Part shown: in pieces, positions 53,710 to 62,356 of the stretch
Layout of the letters: each line of letters opens with the position of its first letter
Position numbering within the stretch: the first letter of the stretch is position 1
DNA from: Psychroserpens algicola
GTDB lineage: Bacteria > Bacteroidota > Bacteroidia > Flavobacteriales > Flavobacteriaceae
Assembly: GCF_014526325.1 (NCBI RefSeq)
Contig: NZ_JACNMJ010000004.1
Span: 62,001 to 126,000 of the forward strand
DNA: 64,000 bases
Direction of reading: 5' to 3'
Made by a program: the position numbers and the translations under genes
The notes under the pieces: generated by a model
What the model was told of the DNA's origin: nothing
The model's database searches: none
What the model saw: only the letters and a program-made list of their open reading frames with translations

Positions 53710-56700
53710 ATGACAACAAAAATTTTTTCCTTAATCTTTTTAGTATTTACTTCTTTTGCATTTAGTCAGGAAGTTGATGTTAGAGGAACAGTAACAGATC
53801 AAGTCTCTGGCGAACCCTTGCCAGGTGTAAACATTCTTGTCAAAGGAACTTCTATTGGAGCTTACACAGATTTTGATGGTAATTTTGAAATTAAAAATAT
53901 CCAAGTAAATTCAGTTTTAGTTTTTACCTATGTAGGATTTAAAGACCAGGAAGTCATTGTTAAAAATGATGAACCACTTTCCGTTAGATTAATACAAGAT
54001 TCAGAGTCATTAGACGAGGTCGTTATTATTGGATATGGATCGCAACGAAAAGAATTAGTCACTGGAGCGTATTCAAGTATTGATGCAGAAAGTATCGTTG
54101 AAACTAATCCTACCAGAATTGAAGAAGCATTAAAAGGAAGCGCTGCTGGTGTTCAGGTTAATGCAAATTCTGGTTCTCCTGGTGCAGCTCTTAACATTCG
54201 AATTAGAGGTATTACTACCAATGGTGACAATTCACCGCTAGTAATTGTAGATGGTGTAAATATCGGAAACGATTTAAGTATTATTGACCCTAATGATATC
54301 GAAAAAATGGATATCATTAAAGATGCAAGTTCGGCAATTTATGGTGTACAAGGTGCAAATGGTGTTATTCTGATTACTACAAAATCGGGTAAGAAAAACC
54401 GAAAAACGAAATTCTCATACAATTCGTATTATACAATTCAGGAAGCCGACAATCAAATTGATTTGCTTAATAATTACGAATACGCAGTATATGTAAATGA
54501 AACCGAAGCGGCAGATGGTAATCCAATACCATATCCTAACCTTCAGAATATAGAAAACAATACCGATTGGCAAGACGAATTATTCGAACGTGCGCCAATG
54601 TTTAATCACAATCTGAGTATTACTGGTGGATCTGAAACGACATCCTACGGTTTTAGCGCAAGTTATTTTGCTCAGGATGGTGTTATCGCTAGTGATAAAT
54701 CTAATTATAAGCGATGGACGATTAAAAACAACTTGGGTGTAGATGTTACTGAAAAATTAAGGTTGAATACATTTTTACTGTATACCAATATTAGAAGTAA
54801 AGCAATTCCTGAAGGCGGAAGAGGTTCAGCGCTATATTATGCTTTAAACGCATCTCCATTAACTCCTGTATTTGATGATTCTACTCCTGCTAATATTTCA
54901 GGAGGTTATGCTTTTATCGGACAAGAGCAAGGAAATGAAATTATCAATCCACTAGCACTTATTAATAACACGTATAACGAAGGTTATGCAGATCGTTTTA
55001 CTGGTAAAGTAGAGTTAGAATATGATATTATTGATAACTTAAAAGCAACATCAAGGTTTAATTTTAATTATTCAGACTTTGGTGGACGATCGTATTTTCC
55101 TCTACAATACTACGGATTAGGAAAAGTGGTAAATAATGTACAGTTGGATGCTAACAACCCTGAAGCATTTGATCTCGATAGAAATGATGATGGTATCAGA
55201 GACTTGTATAGTACTGTGGCAGAAAACTCACAACATGCTTTCGATTATACTTGGGAAAATTTTGTTGATTACAGCAAAACGTTTAATGACAAACATAATT
55301 TCAACGTCTTATTAGGAACATCTATTAGAAGCGAAATTTATAAAGGATTTTTTGGTTCGGGACCTTTAAATAGCGGACCAGATACGTGGTCAAACGCTTA
55401 TTTAGGAAATACAAACTCTATCATTCAGGTTGTTGATGACGAGGTTACGTCAAGTTTAGTTACTGCTGCCGATGGTAGAAATGAAAACAGATGGTATTCT
55501 TTCTTCGGACGTATTCAGTATGATTACGAAGGAAAATATATATTATCAGCAATGGTTAGACGTGATGCTTCTACTAAATTCGGACCTAATAACAGAGTTG
55601 GTAACTTTCCATCGATTTCAGCAGGTTGGCTAGTGTCTAACGAAGAGTTTTTTGATGTAAATTTTATTAATAAACTTAAAGTTAGAGGAAGCTGGGGAAT
55701 CACTGGTAACGATAAAATAGGTAACTTTAGATGGTTAGGTCTTTTACAAGGAACTTCAGGCGAAGCTACTTATCCTTTTGATGATTTATTATCTTTTGGA
55801 AACGCTGTTGGTGCTTTAGCTAACCCAGATTTAAAATGGGAAACCAATACGCAAACAAATATTGGTGTTGACTTAGGTCTATTTGATAATAAGTTAAACT
55901 TAACGGTTGATTATTATAAGAAAACAACAGAAGATTTATTATTAGTTCCTGAGGTTTCAGGAATCTTAGGATCGACAGCTGGTGGTAGTTCAGCACCTTT
56001 TGTAAATGCTGGTACTATCGAAAATAAAGGTATTGATCTTAGTATCAATTACAGTCACGATTTTAATGAGGATTTTAATATTAGTGTGGGTTATACTCTT
56101 ACAAGTATTAAAAATAAAGCGCTTAAAGTTAATAATGCTGCAGGATTTATTCCTGGAGGTCTTTTCGGATTAAATCAAACGACATCACGATTCCAGACGG
56201 GATTGCCAATTGGTGTGTTCTACGGACTTAAGATGGATGGCATCTACCAGAATCAGGCAGAGATTGATGCGCTTAACACAGATACAAATAACGATGGTGT
56301 TATTGATGGATTGGATGCACCTTTTCAGGCGAATGCAAGTCCTGGAGATATACGATATGTTGATGTAGATGGTGATGGCGTTATTGAATACGGAAGTAGT
56401 GATGACCAGACAGTTATTGGTAATCCTATTCCAGATTATACGATGGGCTTTAATTTAAATATCAATTATAAAAGTATTGATTTCGGAACATCATTATATG
56501 CTTCAATAGGTAACGACATTGCACGTAGTTATGAACGATTTTTAACTTATAGTAATAAGCCAAACTTTTATTTAGATAGATGGACAGGTGAAGGGACTTC
56601 AAATACGGTACCTCGTGCATCAAATACGGCATCTAATAACTATTTGTTTTCATCATTCTTCGTTGAAGATGGTTCGTATTTAAGAATTCAAAATGTTCAG

Positions 56701-56910
56701 TTAGGCTACTCGCTACCTCAAGCGATATCAGAAAAATTAAACCTAGATAAATTTAGAATTTATGTCGCTGTAAATAACCTATACACATTTACAAAATATA
56801 GAGGATACAATCCAGATGTATCAAACGCCAGTCCGTTAGGAGCAGGTGTTGATCTTGGACAATATCCTCAAACAAGAACTTTTACAACAGGTATCAATGT
56901 TTCATTTTAA
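53710..56910 (+). CDS. SusC/RagA family TonB-dependent transporter
   Basis: The 1,066-residue outer-membrane transporter imports oligosaccharides with SusD. It has a Sec signal (ends F-S-Q), a carboxypeptidase-regulatory-like domain (about 24-100; G-V-N-I-L-V-K-G-T-S-I-G-A-Y-T-D-F-D-G), a plug with the family stretch Y-G-S-Q-R-K-E-L-V-T-G-A-Y-S-S, V-I-V-D-G-V and D-A-S-S-A-I-Y-G-V-Q-G-A-N-G-V-I-L-I-T-T, and a barrel of 22 strands ending F-T-T-G-I-N-V-S-F. It leads the SusCD operon. The gap to susD is 10 bases. Confidence 0.96.
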   Translation: MTTKIFSLIFLVFTSFAFSQEVDVRGTVTDQVSGEPLPGVNILVKGTSIGAYTDFDGNFEIKNIQVNSVLVFTYVGFKDQEVIVKNDEPLSVRLIQDSESLDEVVIIGYGSQRKELVTGAYSSIDAESIVETNPTRIEEALKGSAAGVQVNANSGSPGAALNIRIRGITTNGDNSPLVIVDGVNIGNDLSIIDPNDIEKMDIIKDASSAIYGVQGANGVILITTKSGKKNRKTKFSYNSYYTIQEADNQIDLLNNYEYAVYVNETEAADGNPIPYPNLQNIENNTDWQDELFERAPMFNHNLSITGGSETTSYGFSASYFAQDGVIASDKSNYKRWTIKNNLGVDVTEKLRLNTFLLYTNIRSKAIPEGGRGSALYYALNASPLTPVFDDSTPANISGGYAFIGQEQGNEIINPLALINNTYNEGYADRFTGKVELEYDIIDNLKATSRFNFNYSDFGGRSYFPLQYYGLGKVVNNVQLDANNPEAFDLDRNDDGIRDLYSTVAENSQHAFDYTWENFVDYSKTFNDKHNFNVLLGTSIRSEIYKGFFGSGPLNSGPDTWSNAYLGNTNSIIQVVDDEVTSSLVTAADGRNENRWYSFFGRIQYDYEGKYILSAMVRRDASTKFGPNNRVGNFPSISAGWLVSNEEFFDVNFINKLKVRGSWGITGNDKIGNFRWLGLLQGTSGEATYPFDDLLSFGNAVGALANPDLKWETNTQTNIGVDLGLFDNKLNLTVDYYKKTTEDLLLVPEVSGILGSTAGGSSAPFVNAGTIENKGIDLSINYSHDFNEDFNISVGYTLTSIKNKALKVNNAAGFIPGGLFGLNQTTSRFQTGLPIGVFYGLKMDGIYQNQAEIDALNTDTNNDGVIDGLDAPFQANASPGDIRYVDVDGDGVIEYGSSDDQTVIGNPIPDYTMGFNLNINYKSIDFGTSLYASIGNDIARSYERFLTYSNKPNFYLDRWTGEGTSNTVPRASNTASNNYLFSSFFVEDGSYLRIQNVQLGYSLPQAISEKLNLDKFRIYVAVNNLYTFTKYRGYNPDVSNASPLGAGVDLGQYPQTRTFTTGINVSF

Positions 56911-56920
56911 TTTAAGACAC

Positions 56921-58378
56921 ATGAGTATTAAAAAAATAACAGCTTTCGTATTAATCTTGGCTTGCATGTCATGCGAAGATTATTTAGAGATATTGCCGGA
57001 AGGCCAGGAAAATACTGAGAATTATTTCAATTCACAGTCAGATTATGAAGACGCACTTGTAGGTGTTTATGATTTATTATCAACAACCTATCTTCATAAT
57101 TTATTGGGAGAAATCGCATCTGATAACAGTTTATGTGGTGGAGAATCTCCAACAGACGTTCTAGATTGGCAGCAAATTGATGATATGACGCACACTCCTG
57201 ATAATGGTGCGTTGCGTAGTGTTTTTCAATTTATGTATGCCGGAATTAGTCGTGCTAATTATATAGTAGAATTTCAAGATAAGACCGATTTTGAAGGCAA
57301 AGACCAGATTCTTGCTGAAAACTTATTTTTAAGATCTTACTATTACTTCGAATTGGTGAAGTTTTTTGGAGATGTACCGCTTTATACTGAAAGTAGAATT
57401 AGTATAGAAGGATCACAATCAATTGATAGAACACCTAAAGCAGAGGTTTATGCTCAGCTTGAAGCAGACTTGCAAACTGCTATTGATAATCTTCCATGGC
57501 AACAAGGTCAGAGTGGAAGAGCAACCAAAGGAGCTGCATTGGCATTGTTAGGAAAAATTTATTTATACCAGGATAAGTTTGAGGAAGCAGCCATAACGCT
57601 TGATCAAGTAATCAATTCTGGACAGTATCAGTTGGTTGAAGACTTCGGAACTATCTTTTTAAATTCTAATGAAAACAATATAGAATCTGTTTTCGAAATA
57701 CAATATTTCGGAGGAGAAGGTGGAGGTTTCGATTGTTTCCAATGTGTTGAAGGGAACATAGCCGTTGGATTCATGGGACCTAGATTTACAGGTGGAAACT
57801 TTTCACCATTTACATCTGGTTTTAGTTTTAACCCTCCAACTGAAGAGCTATATAATGCCTATGCTACGAATGATGAAAGACGCGATGCTACCATATTAAA
57901 TATGGACGAATTTGTAGCTGAAAGACCAGACGTCACATTTAATTTGGGGAATACTATAGATTATACAGGATACTATAACAAAAAATACATTCCATATGCT
58001 GAAGCTAATTCAGGTGATGTCAATCTTACGCATAGTAATAATTACCGAGCGATAAGATATTCAGACGTGTTATTAATGGCAGCCGAAGCATTCAATAGAG
58101 GAGGAATTAATGATATTAAAGCAAGAAATTATGTTAATCTGGTAAGAGTTAGAGCTGGACTAGATGAGATTCAAACATCTGGCGCTAATTTAACTCAAGA
58201 TATATATAGTGAAAGACGATTAGAATTAGCTGGTGAAGGTCATCGGTTTTTCGACCAGGTGAGAACAGGGCAAACGAATTCTATACCAAATTTTTCACCG
58301 AAAAATGTGCTGTTTCCTATTCCTAGAATAGAAATTGAATTAGCAGGTAATCGTTGGGAACAAAACGCAGGATATTAA
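56921..58378 (+). CDS. SusD/RagB family glycan-binding lipoprotein
   Basis: A 485-residue surface lipoprotein (lipobox L-A-C-M-S-C) that caps SusC and binds the incoming glycan. Family marks are C-E-D-Y-L-E, F-L-R-S-Y-Y-Y-F-E-L-V-K-F-F-G-D-V-P-L, K-G-A-A-L-A-L-L-G-K-I-Y-L-Y and the R-Y-S-D-V-L-L-M-A-A-E-A ... F-P-I-P-R-I-E motifs, with TPR helices between. The frame opens at 56,846 inside susC, but the ATG at 56,921 gives the lipoprotein signal. Confidence 0.95.
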   Translation: MSIKKITAFVLILACMSCEDYLEILPEGQENTENYFNSQSDYEDALVGVYDLLSTTYLHNLLGEIASDNSLCGGESPTDVLDWQQIDDMTHTPDNGALRSVFQFMYAGISRANYIVEFQDKTDFEGKDQILAENLFLRSYYYFELVKFFGDVPLYTESRISIEGSQSIDRTPKAEVYAQLEADLQTAIDNLPWQQGQSGRATKGAALALLGKIYLYQDKFEEAAITLDQVINSGQYQLVEDFGTIFLNSNENNIESVFEIQYFGGEGGGFDCFQCVEGNIAVGFMGPRFTGGNFSPFTSGFSFNPPTEELYNAYATNDERRDATILNMDEFVAERPDVTFNLGNTIDYTGYYNKKYIPYAEANSGDVNLTHSNNYRAIRYSDVLLMAAEAFNRGGINDIKARNYVNLVRVRAGLDEIQTSGANLTQDIYSERRLELAGEGHRFFDQVRTGQTNSIPNFSPKNVLFPIPRIEIELAGNRWEQNAGY

Positions 58379-58389
58379 AAATAATAGTT

Positions 58390-60477
58390 ATGAAAATAGT
58401 AAAATACGCATTTAGTTTATGTCTTTTAGCACTCGCAATTTATGGTTGCTCTAAAGACGATGATAATTCAAATTTTGTAGATGATATTGCTGCGCCAACA
58501 AATGTGTCGGCAAATGTTGTAGTGACACAAGATAATACAGGATTAGTTACAATTACACCATTAGGAGAAGGTGTAACGATCTTTAGAATTGGTTTTGGAG
58601 ATCAATCAGATCCAGTAGATAATATTCAACCTGGAAATAGTGTAAGTCATACCTATGAAGAAGGGACTTATGAAGCCACTGTAACTGCTACAGGATTGAA
58701 CGGATTAACCACGACGATTGTTCAGCAAATTGTAGTTTCATTTCAAGCTCCTGAGAATTTAATGGTGACTATAGAAAATGATACAGCAATTTCAAGACAA
58801 GTTAATGTAACAGCTTCGGCTGATTTTGCAATATCTTATGAAGTTGATTTTGGTGAAGTTGGGTCAAGTCCAATTATGGCTAACATAGATGATACAGTAT
58901 CGTTTCAATATGAAGCTGCTGGAACGTACACAGTAACAGTAACGGCGTTTAGTGCCGCAATTGAAACGACATCTTATACTGAAGAGTTTGTGGTGACCGA
59001 AATTTTACAGCCATTAGCAGCTGCTCCAACACCTCCAAATCGACAAGATTCTGACGTTATTTCGATGTTTAGCAATGCTTATGAATTAGATGTTAATGTT
59101 AGTTCGTGGCGATCAGATTGGAGTACAAGTACATTAACCGATTTGCAAATTGCAGGTGATGATACAAAGTTTTATGCCGATGCAGATTTCGTTGGAGTAG
59201 AATTTTATGGTGACGCTGCAGTAGATGCCAGTCAAATGGATGCATTTCACCTGGATTTCTGGAGTGTAAATGCAACAACATTTAGAATAAAACTAGTGGA
59301 TTTAGGAGGAACTGCAACCGAAGCGGAAATTGTTTTCGAAGATCTTCCTCAAAATGAATGGGTGTCTATAGATATTCCTATGAGTGATTTTACCGATGCA
59401 GGTATGACTTCAATTAACTCTATTCAACAGTTAATATTCTCAGGAATTCCTGTAGGAACTTTTGATTTCTTTATCGATAATGTGTATTTCTACAGAGCGC
59501 CAACAACAACTGCTGAAGGTTTAGAAGGTACTTGGAGAATGGCTCCTGAAGCGGGTTCTTTAGGCGTTGGTCCGGCTGTTGGTGATATTAGCTGGTTTTC
59601 ATGTGATGCCGATTGTGTGACCTTAAGAGATTGCTATTTTGATGATGCTTATATATTTGGTTCTGACGGATCGTTTACTAACGATTTAGGTGCCGAAAGT
59701 TGGATTGAAGGCTGGCAAGGTGGAGGAGATTCTTGTGGAACTCCTGTGGCACCTCATGATGGGTCAAATTCTGCAACCTATACGTATGACGATGTATCAG
59801 GTACAGTAACGTTAAATGGTACAGGAGCTTTCTTAGGACTTGCTAAAGCAAATAATCAAGGGGAGTTACCAAATGTAGCTGTACCGAGTTCAATCACTTA
59901 TAATGTGACATTTACTGGAGCCAATTCTATAGATGTCTATATTGAATCTGGAGCTGGTGTATTCTGGCAATATAAAATGGTAAGAGATGCTGTAGATTCT
60001 AACCCGTTAGAGGGTACTTGGGTTATGGCTCCTGAAGCTGGATCTTTAGGCGTTGGACCTGCAGTTGGTGATACGAGTTGGTTTGCATGTGATGCCGATT
60101 GTGTGACCTTAAGAGATTGTTATTTTGATGATACTTACGTCTTTGGATCTGATGGTAGCTTCTCAAATAACTTAGGTGCTGAAAGTTGGATCGAAGGCTG
60201 GCAAGGTGGAGGAGACTCTTGTGGAACTCCAGTTGCACCTCATGATGGGTCTAATGCTGCAACTTATACTTACGATGATGCTTCAGGTACAGTAACTATT
60301 GATGGTGTTGGTGCCTACATCGGTTTAGCTAAAGCGAATAACCAAGGGGAGTTACCAAATGTAGCTGTTCCAAGTTCAATTACATATAATGTGACGTTTA
60401 TAGACGCTAATACAATAAATGTTTATGTAGAGTCCGGAGCAGGAGTGTTCTGGCAATATAAACTTGTAAAACAATAA
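58390..60477 (+). CDS. PKD/CBM-like surface lipoprotein with duplicated C-terminal module
   Basis: A 695-residue lipoprotein (A-I-Y-G-C-S-K-D-D), at the SusE/F position. Residues about 35-210 contain two PKD-like domains (F-G-D-Q-S-D-P, V-D-F-G-E-V), 214-375 a beta-sandwich like those attached to flavobacterial laminarinases (P-N-R-Q-D-S-D-V-I-S-M-F, D-F-F-I-D-N-V-Y), and 380-541 and 542-695 two nearly identical modules starting G-T-W-x-M-A-P-E-A-G-S-L-G-V-G-P. Each has four Cys. It probably binds laminarin at the surface. The start is ATG 58,390, 11 bases after susD; the frame opens earlier inside susD. Confidence 0.85.
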   Translation: MKIVKYAFSLCLLALAIYGCSKDDDNSNFVDDIAAPTNVSANVVVTQDNTGLVTITPLGEGVTIFRIGFGDQSDPVDNIQPGNSVSHTYEEGTYEATVTATGLNGLTTTIVQQIVVSFQAPENLMVTIENDTAISRQVNVTASADFAISYEVDFGEVGSSPIMANIDDTVSFQYEAAGTYTVTVTAFSAAIETTSYTEEFVVTEILQPLAAAPTPPNRQDSDVISMFSNAYELDVNVSSWRSDWSTSTLTDLQIAGDDTKFYADADFVGVEFYGDAAVDASQMDAFHLDFWSVNATTFRIKLVDLGGTATEAEIVFEDLPQNEWVSIDIPMSDFTDAGMTSINSIQQLIFSGIPVGTFDFFIDNVYFYRAPTTTAEGLEGTWRMAPEAGSLGVGPAVGDISWFSCDADCVTLRDCYFDDAYIFGSDGSFTNDLGAESWIEGWQGGGDSCGTPVAPHDGSNSATYTYDDVSGTVTLNGTGAFLGLAKANNQGELPNVAVPSSITYNVTFTGANSIDVYIESGAGVFWQYKMVRDAVDSNPLEGTWVMAPEAGSLGVGPAVGDTSWFACDADCVTLRDCYFDDTYVFGSDGSFSNNLGAESWIEGWQGGGDSCGTPVAPHDGSNAATYTYDDASGTVTIDGVGAYIGLAKANNQGELPNVAVPSSITYNVTFIDANTINVYVESGAGVFWQYKLVKQ
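59527..60477 (+). repeat. Tandem in-frame duplication of 486 bases
   Basis: Units 59527-60012 and 60013-60477 encode 162 and 154 residues with only about 22 differences by my count (about 86% identical). The bases are also closely alike, so the copy is recent or kept even by gene conversion. Confidence 0.9.
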
Positions 60478-60489
60478 AGAAAAATTGAT

Positions 60490-62145
60490 ATGAAAAATCT
60501 TATTAAAATAACAGTATTGATGCTTACAATGGCATGCTTTGTCAATTGTGAAGATGATGACGCTACAGTCGGTGATTTAATTGCTCCAACTAACTTGACA
60601 ATAACTGCCGAGGTAATTGGTGTTGATGCCGATAATCCTAATGGTGACGGAAGTGGTTTTGTAAAACTAACGGCTAGTGCTGATAATGCATTGAGCTATA
60701 ATTTTCAATTTGGTGATGGTCTAGAAGCTGTTGTACCATCTGGTGTAAATACACACCGTTATAGTTTGGTTGGATTAAATACTTATACTGTAGTGGTTAG
60801 CGCAGTTGGTACTGGAGGCGTTTCTACTACTGGAACAATAGAGGTTGAAGTTTTTAGTTCTTTTGATGATATTGAAGCAAAAGAATTGTTAAGTGGAGGT
60901 ATCGGATCTTCAAAGACATGGTATTTAGATGCAGCTTCACTAGGACACTTAGGTGTTGGCGGTAATGTTGATATTGCTGCCGATGCATTTTGGTTTCCTT
61001 CATTTTATGCTGCTCAGCCTTTTGAAAAATGTGGAATCCCAATTTCAGATTGCTTGTGTACAGACGAATTCATCTTTAGTCTCGATGCTAGTGAGCAACT
61101 TACGTTTGAGTTGAATAACAACGGACAAACATTTTTTAATGCTAGTCATCAGGGAGTAATTGGTGAAAATGCTGGTGAAGATGCTTGCTTTGACTTTGAT
61201 ACGTCTGGTGTGAGTCTCGTATCTCTGGCGCCTTCTTCATTCGATTGGTCATTAGTACCAGATCCAGATTTTAATGCAAGAGCGACTACAATGAATTTTT
61301 CCGATGATAAATTCATGGGATATTATGTAGGATCATCGTCTTATGATATTATTTCAGTGACAAATACGACATTGTATGTGAGAACAGTTGACGCCTTAAA
61401 TCCTGTTCTGTATTGGTACCACCGATTTACAACAACACCTCCAAATGAAGAATTTAATTCTATTTACAATACTTTAATTTGGTCTGACGATTTTGATACT
61501 AATGGTGCGCCAGATGCTGCAAACTGGACTTACGATCTTGGTGCAGGAGGCTGGGGAAATGGAGAAGTGCAAACCTATACCAATACTGCTGAAAATGTTA
61601 TCGTTGAAGACGGATTTTTAAAAATTACTGCAAAAGCAGATGGCAGTGGATACACTTCAGCGCGTTTGAAATCTGAAAACTTATTCGAATTTACTTATGG
61701 TAGGGTAGAAGTTAGAGCAAAGCTACCTGCTTCTATCGGAACCTGGCCAGCTATATGGATGCTTGGAGCAGACTACGATACAAACACATGGCCTGCTTGT
61801 GGTGAAATTGATATCATGGAACAAACAGGTCAAGATAAAAATAGAGTTTTAGCTACCGTTCACCATCCTGCGGTTTCACCAGGAGCTGGTGACGGATCTG
61901 ATACAATACTAACCACGTCTACTACTGAATTCCATAACTATACTGTAGAATGGACACCAGATACCATTACTTTTTTAGTAGATGATACAGTATACCACAC
62001 TGTTGCTAATTCACTGGATTTACCTTTTGAAAGTGATTTCTTCTTAATTCTAAATATTGCTATGGGAGGAACTTTAGGAGGAGATATTGATCCGGCTTTT
62101 ACAGAAGATAGTATGGAAATTGATTATGTGAGAGTATATCAATAA
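60490..62145 (+). CDS. GH16 endo-beta-1,3-glucanase (laminarinase) lipoprotein
   Basis: The 551-residue lipoprotein (signal to V-N-C) has a PKD-like domain (about 30-125), a beta-rich accessory domain with four Cys (about 130-315) and a C-terminal GH16 catalytic domain (about 325-551). The catalytic stretch G-E-I-D-I-M-E gives E439 as nucleophile and E444 as acid/base; W-P-A-I-W-M-L-G before it and L-N-I-A-M-G-G after it are typical of laminarinases (GH16_3). It cuts beta-1,3-glucan on the cell surface before SusCD import. It lies 12 bases after the surface lipoprotein gene. Confidence 0.93.
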   Translation: MKNLIKITVLMLTMACFVNCEDDDATVGDLIAPTNLTITAEVIGVDADNPNGDGSGFVKLTASADNALSYNFQFGDGLEAVVPSGVNTHRYSLVGLNTYTVVVSAVGTGGVSTTGTIEVEVFSSFDDIEAKELLSGGIGSSKTWYLDAASLGHLGVGGNVDIAADAFWFPSFYAAQPFEKCGIPISDCLCTDEFIFSLDASEQLTFELNNNGQTFFNASHQGVIGENAGEDACFDFDTSGVSLVSLAPSSFDWSLVPDPDFNARATTMNFSDDKFMGYYVGSSSYDIISVTNTTLYVRTVDALNPVLYWYHRFTTTPPNEEFNSIYNTLIWSDDFDTNGAPDAANWTYDLGAGGWGNGEVQTYTNTAENVIVEDGFLKITAKADGSGYTSARLKSENLFEFTYGRVEVRAKLPASIGTWPAIWMLGADYDTNTWPACGEIDIMEQTGQDKNRVLATVHHPAVSPGAGDGSDTILTTSTTEFHNYTVEWTPDTITFLVDDTVYHTVANSLDLPFESDFFLILNIAMGGTLGGDIDPAFTEDSMEIDYVRVYQ

Positions 62146-62178
62146 TAGTATAATTTAATTATTTAGTTAGTCTCGAGT

Positions 62179-62207
62179 ATAAGGTCGAGCATTACACTCG
62201 GCCTTAT
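62179..62207. other. Hairpin between the GH16 and phosphorylase genes
   Basis: ATAAGGTCGAG (62179-62189) pairs with CTCGGCCTTAT (62197-62207), an 11-bp stem with one T-G pair and a 7-base loop. No U-run follows, so an RNA-processing or stabilising hairpin or a partial terminator is more likely than a full stop. Confidence 0.55.
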
Positions 62208-62356
62208 CCTTAGACGATTTAAAGTGAGACAAATCTATATGTACTTGAAACAGAGTAGACTTATATAACGCACTACAGTTTCAAATGAAATTACTTTTGA
62301 ATCACCTTGACTATTTCAGAACAAATTTAACCCCAAAATATAAGTATTAATCATTG

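Noticed and set aside
56846-56920. Longer N-terminus for SusD overlapping susC
   Set aside because: The 25 added residues would bury the lipoprotein signal; ATG 56,921 is the natural start.
58354-58389. Longer N-terminus for the PKD/CBM-like lipoprotein
   Set aside because: The 12 added residues overlap susD and precede a normal lipoprotein signal at 58,390.
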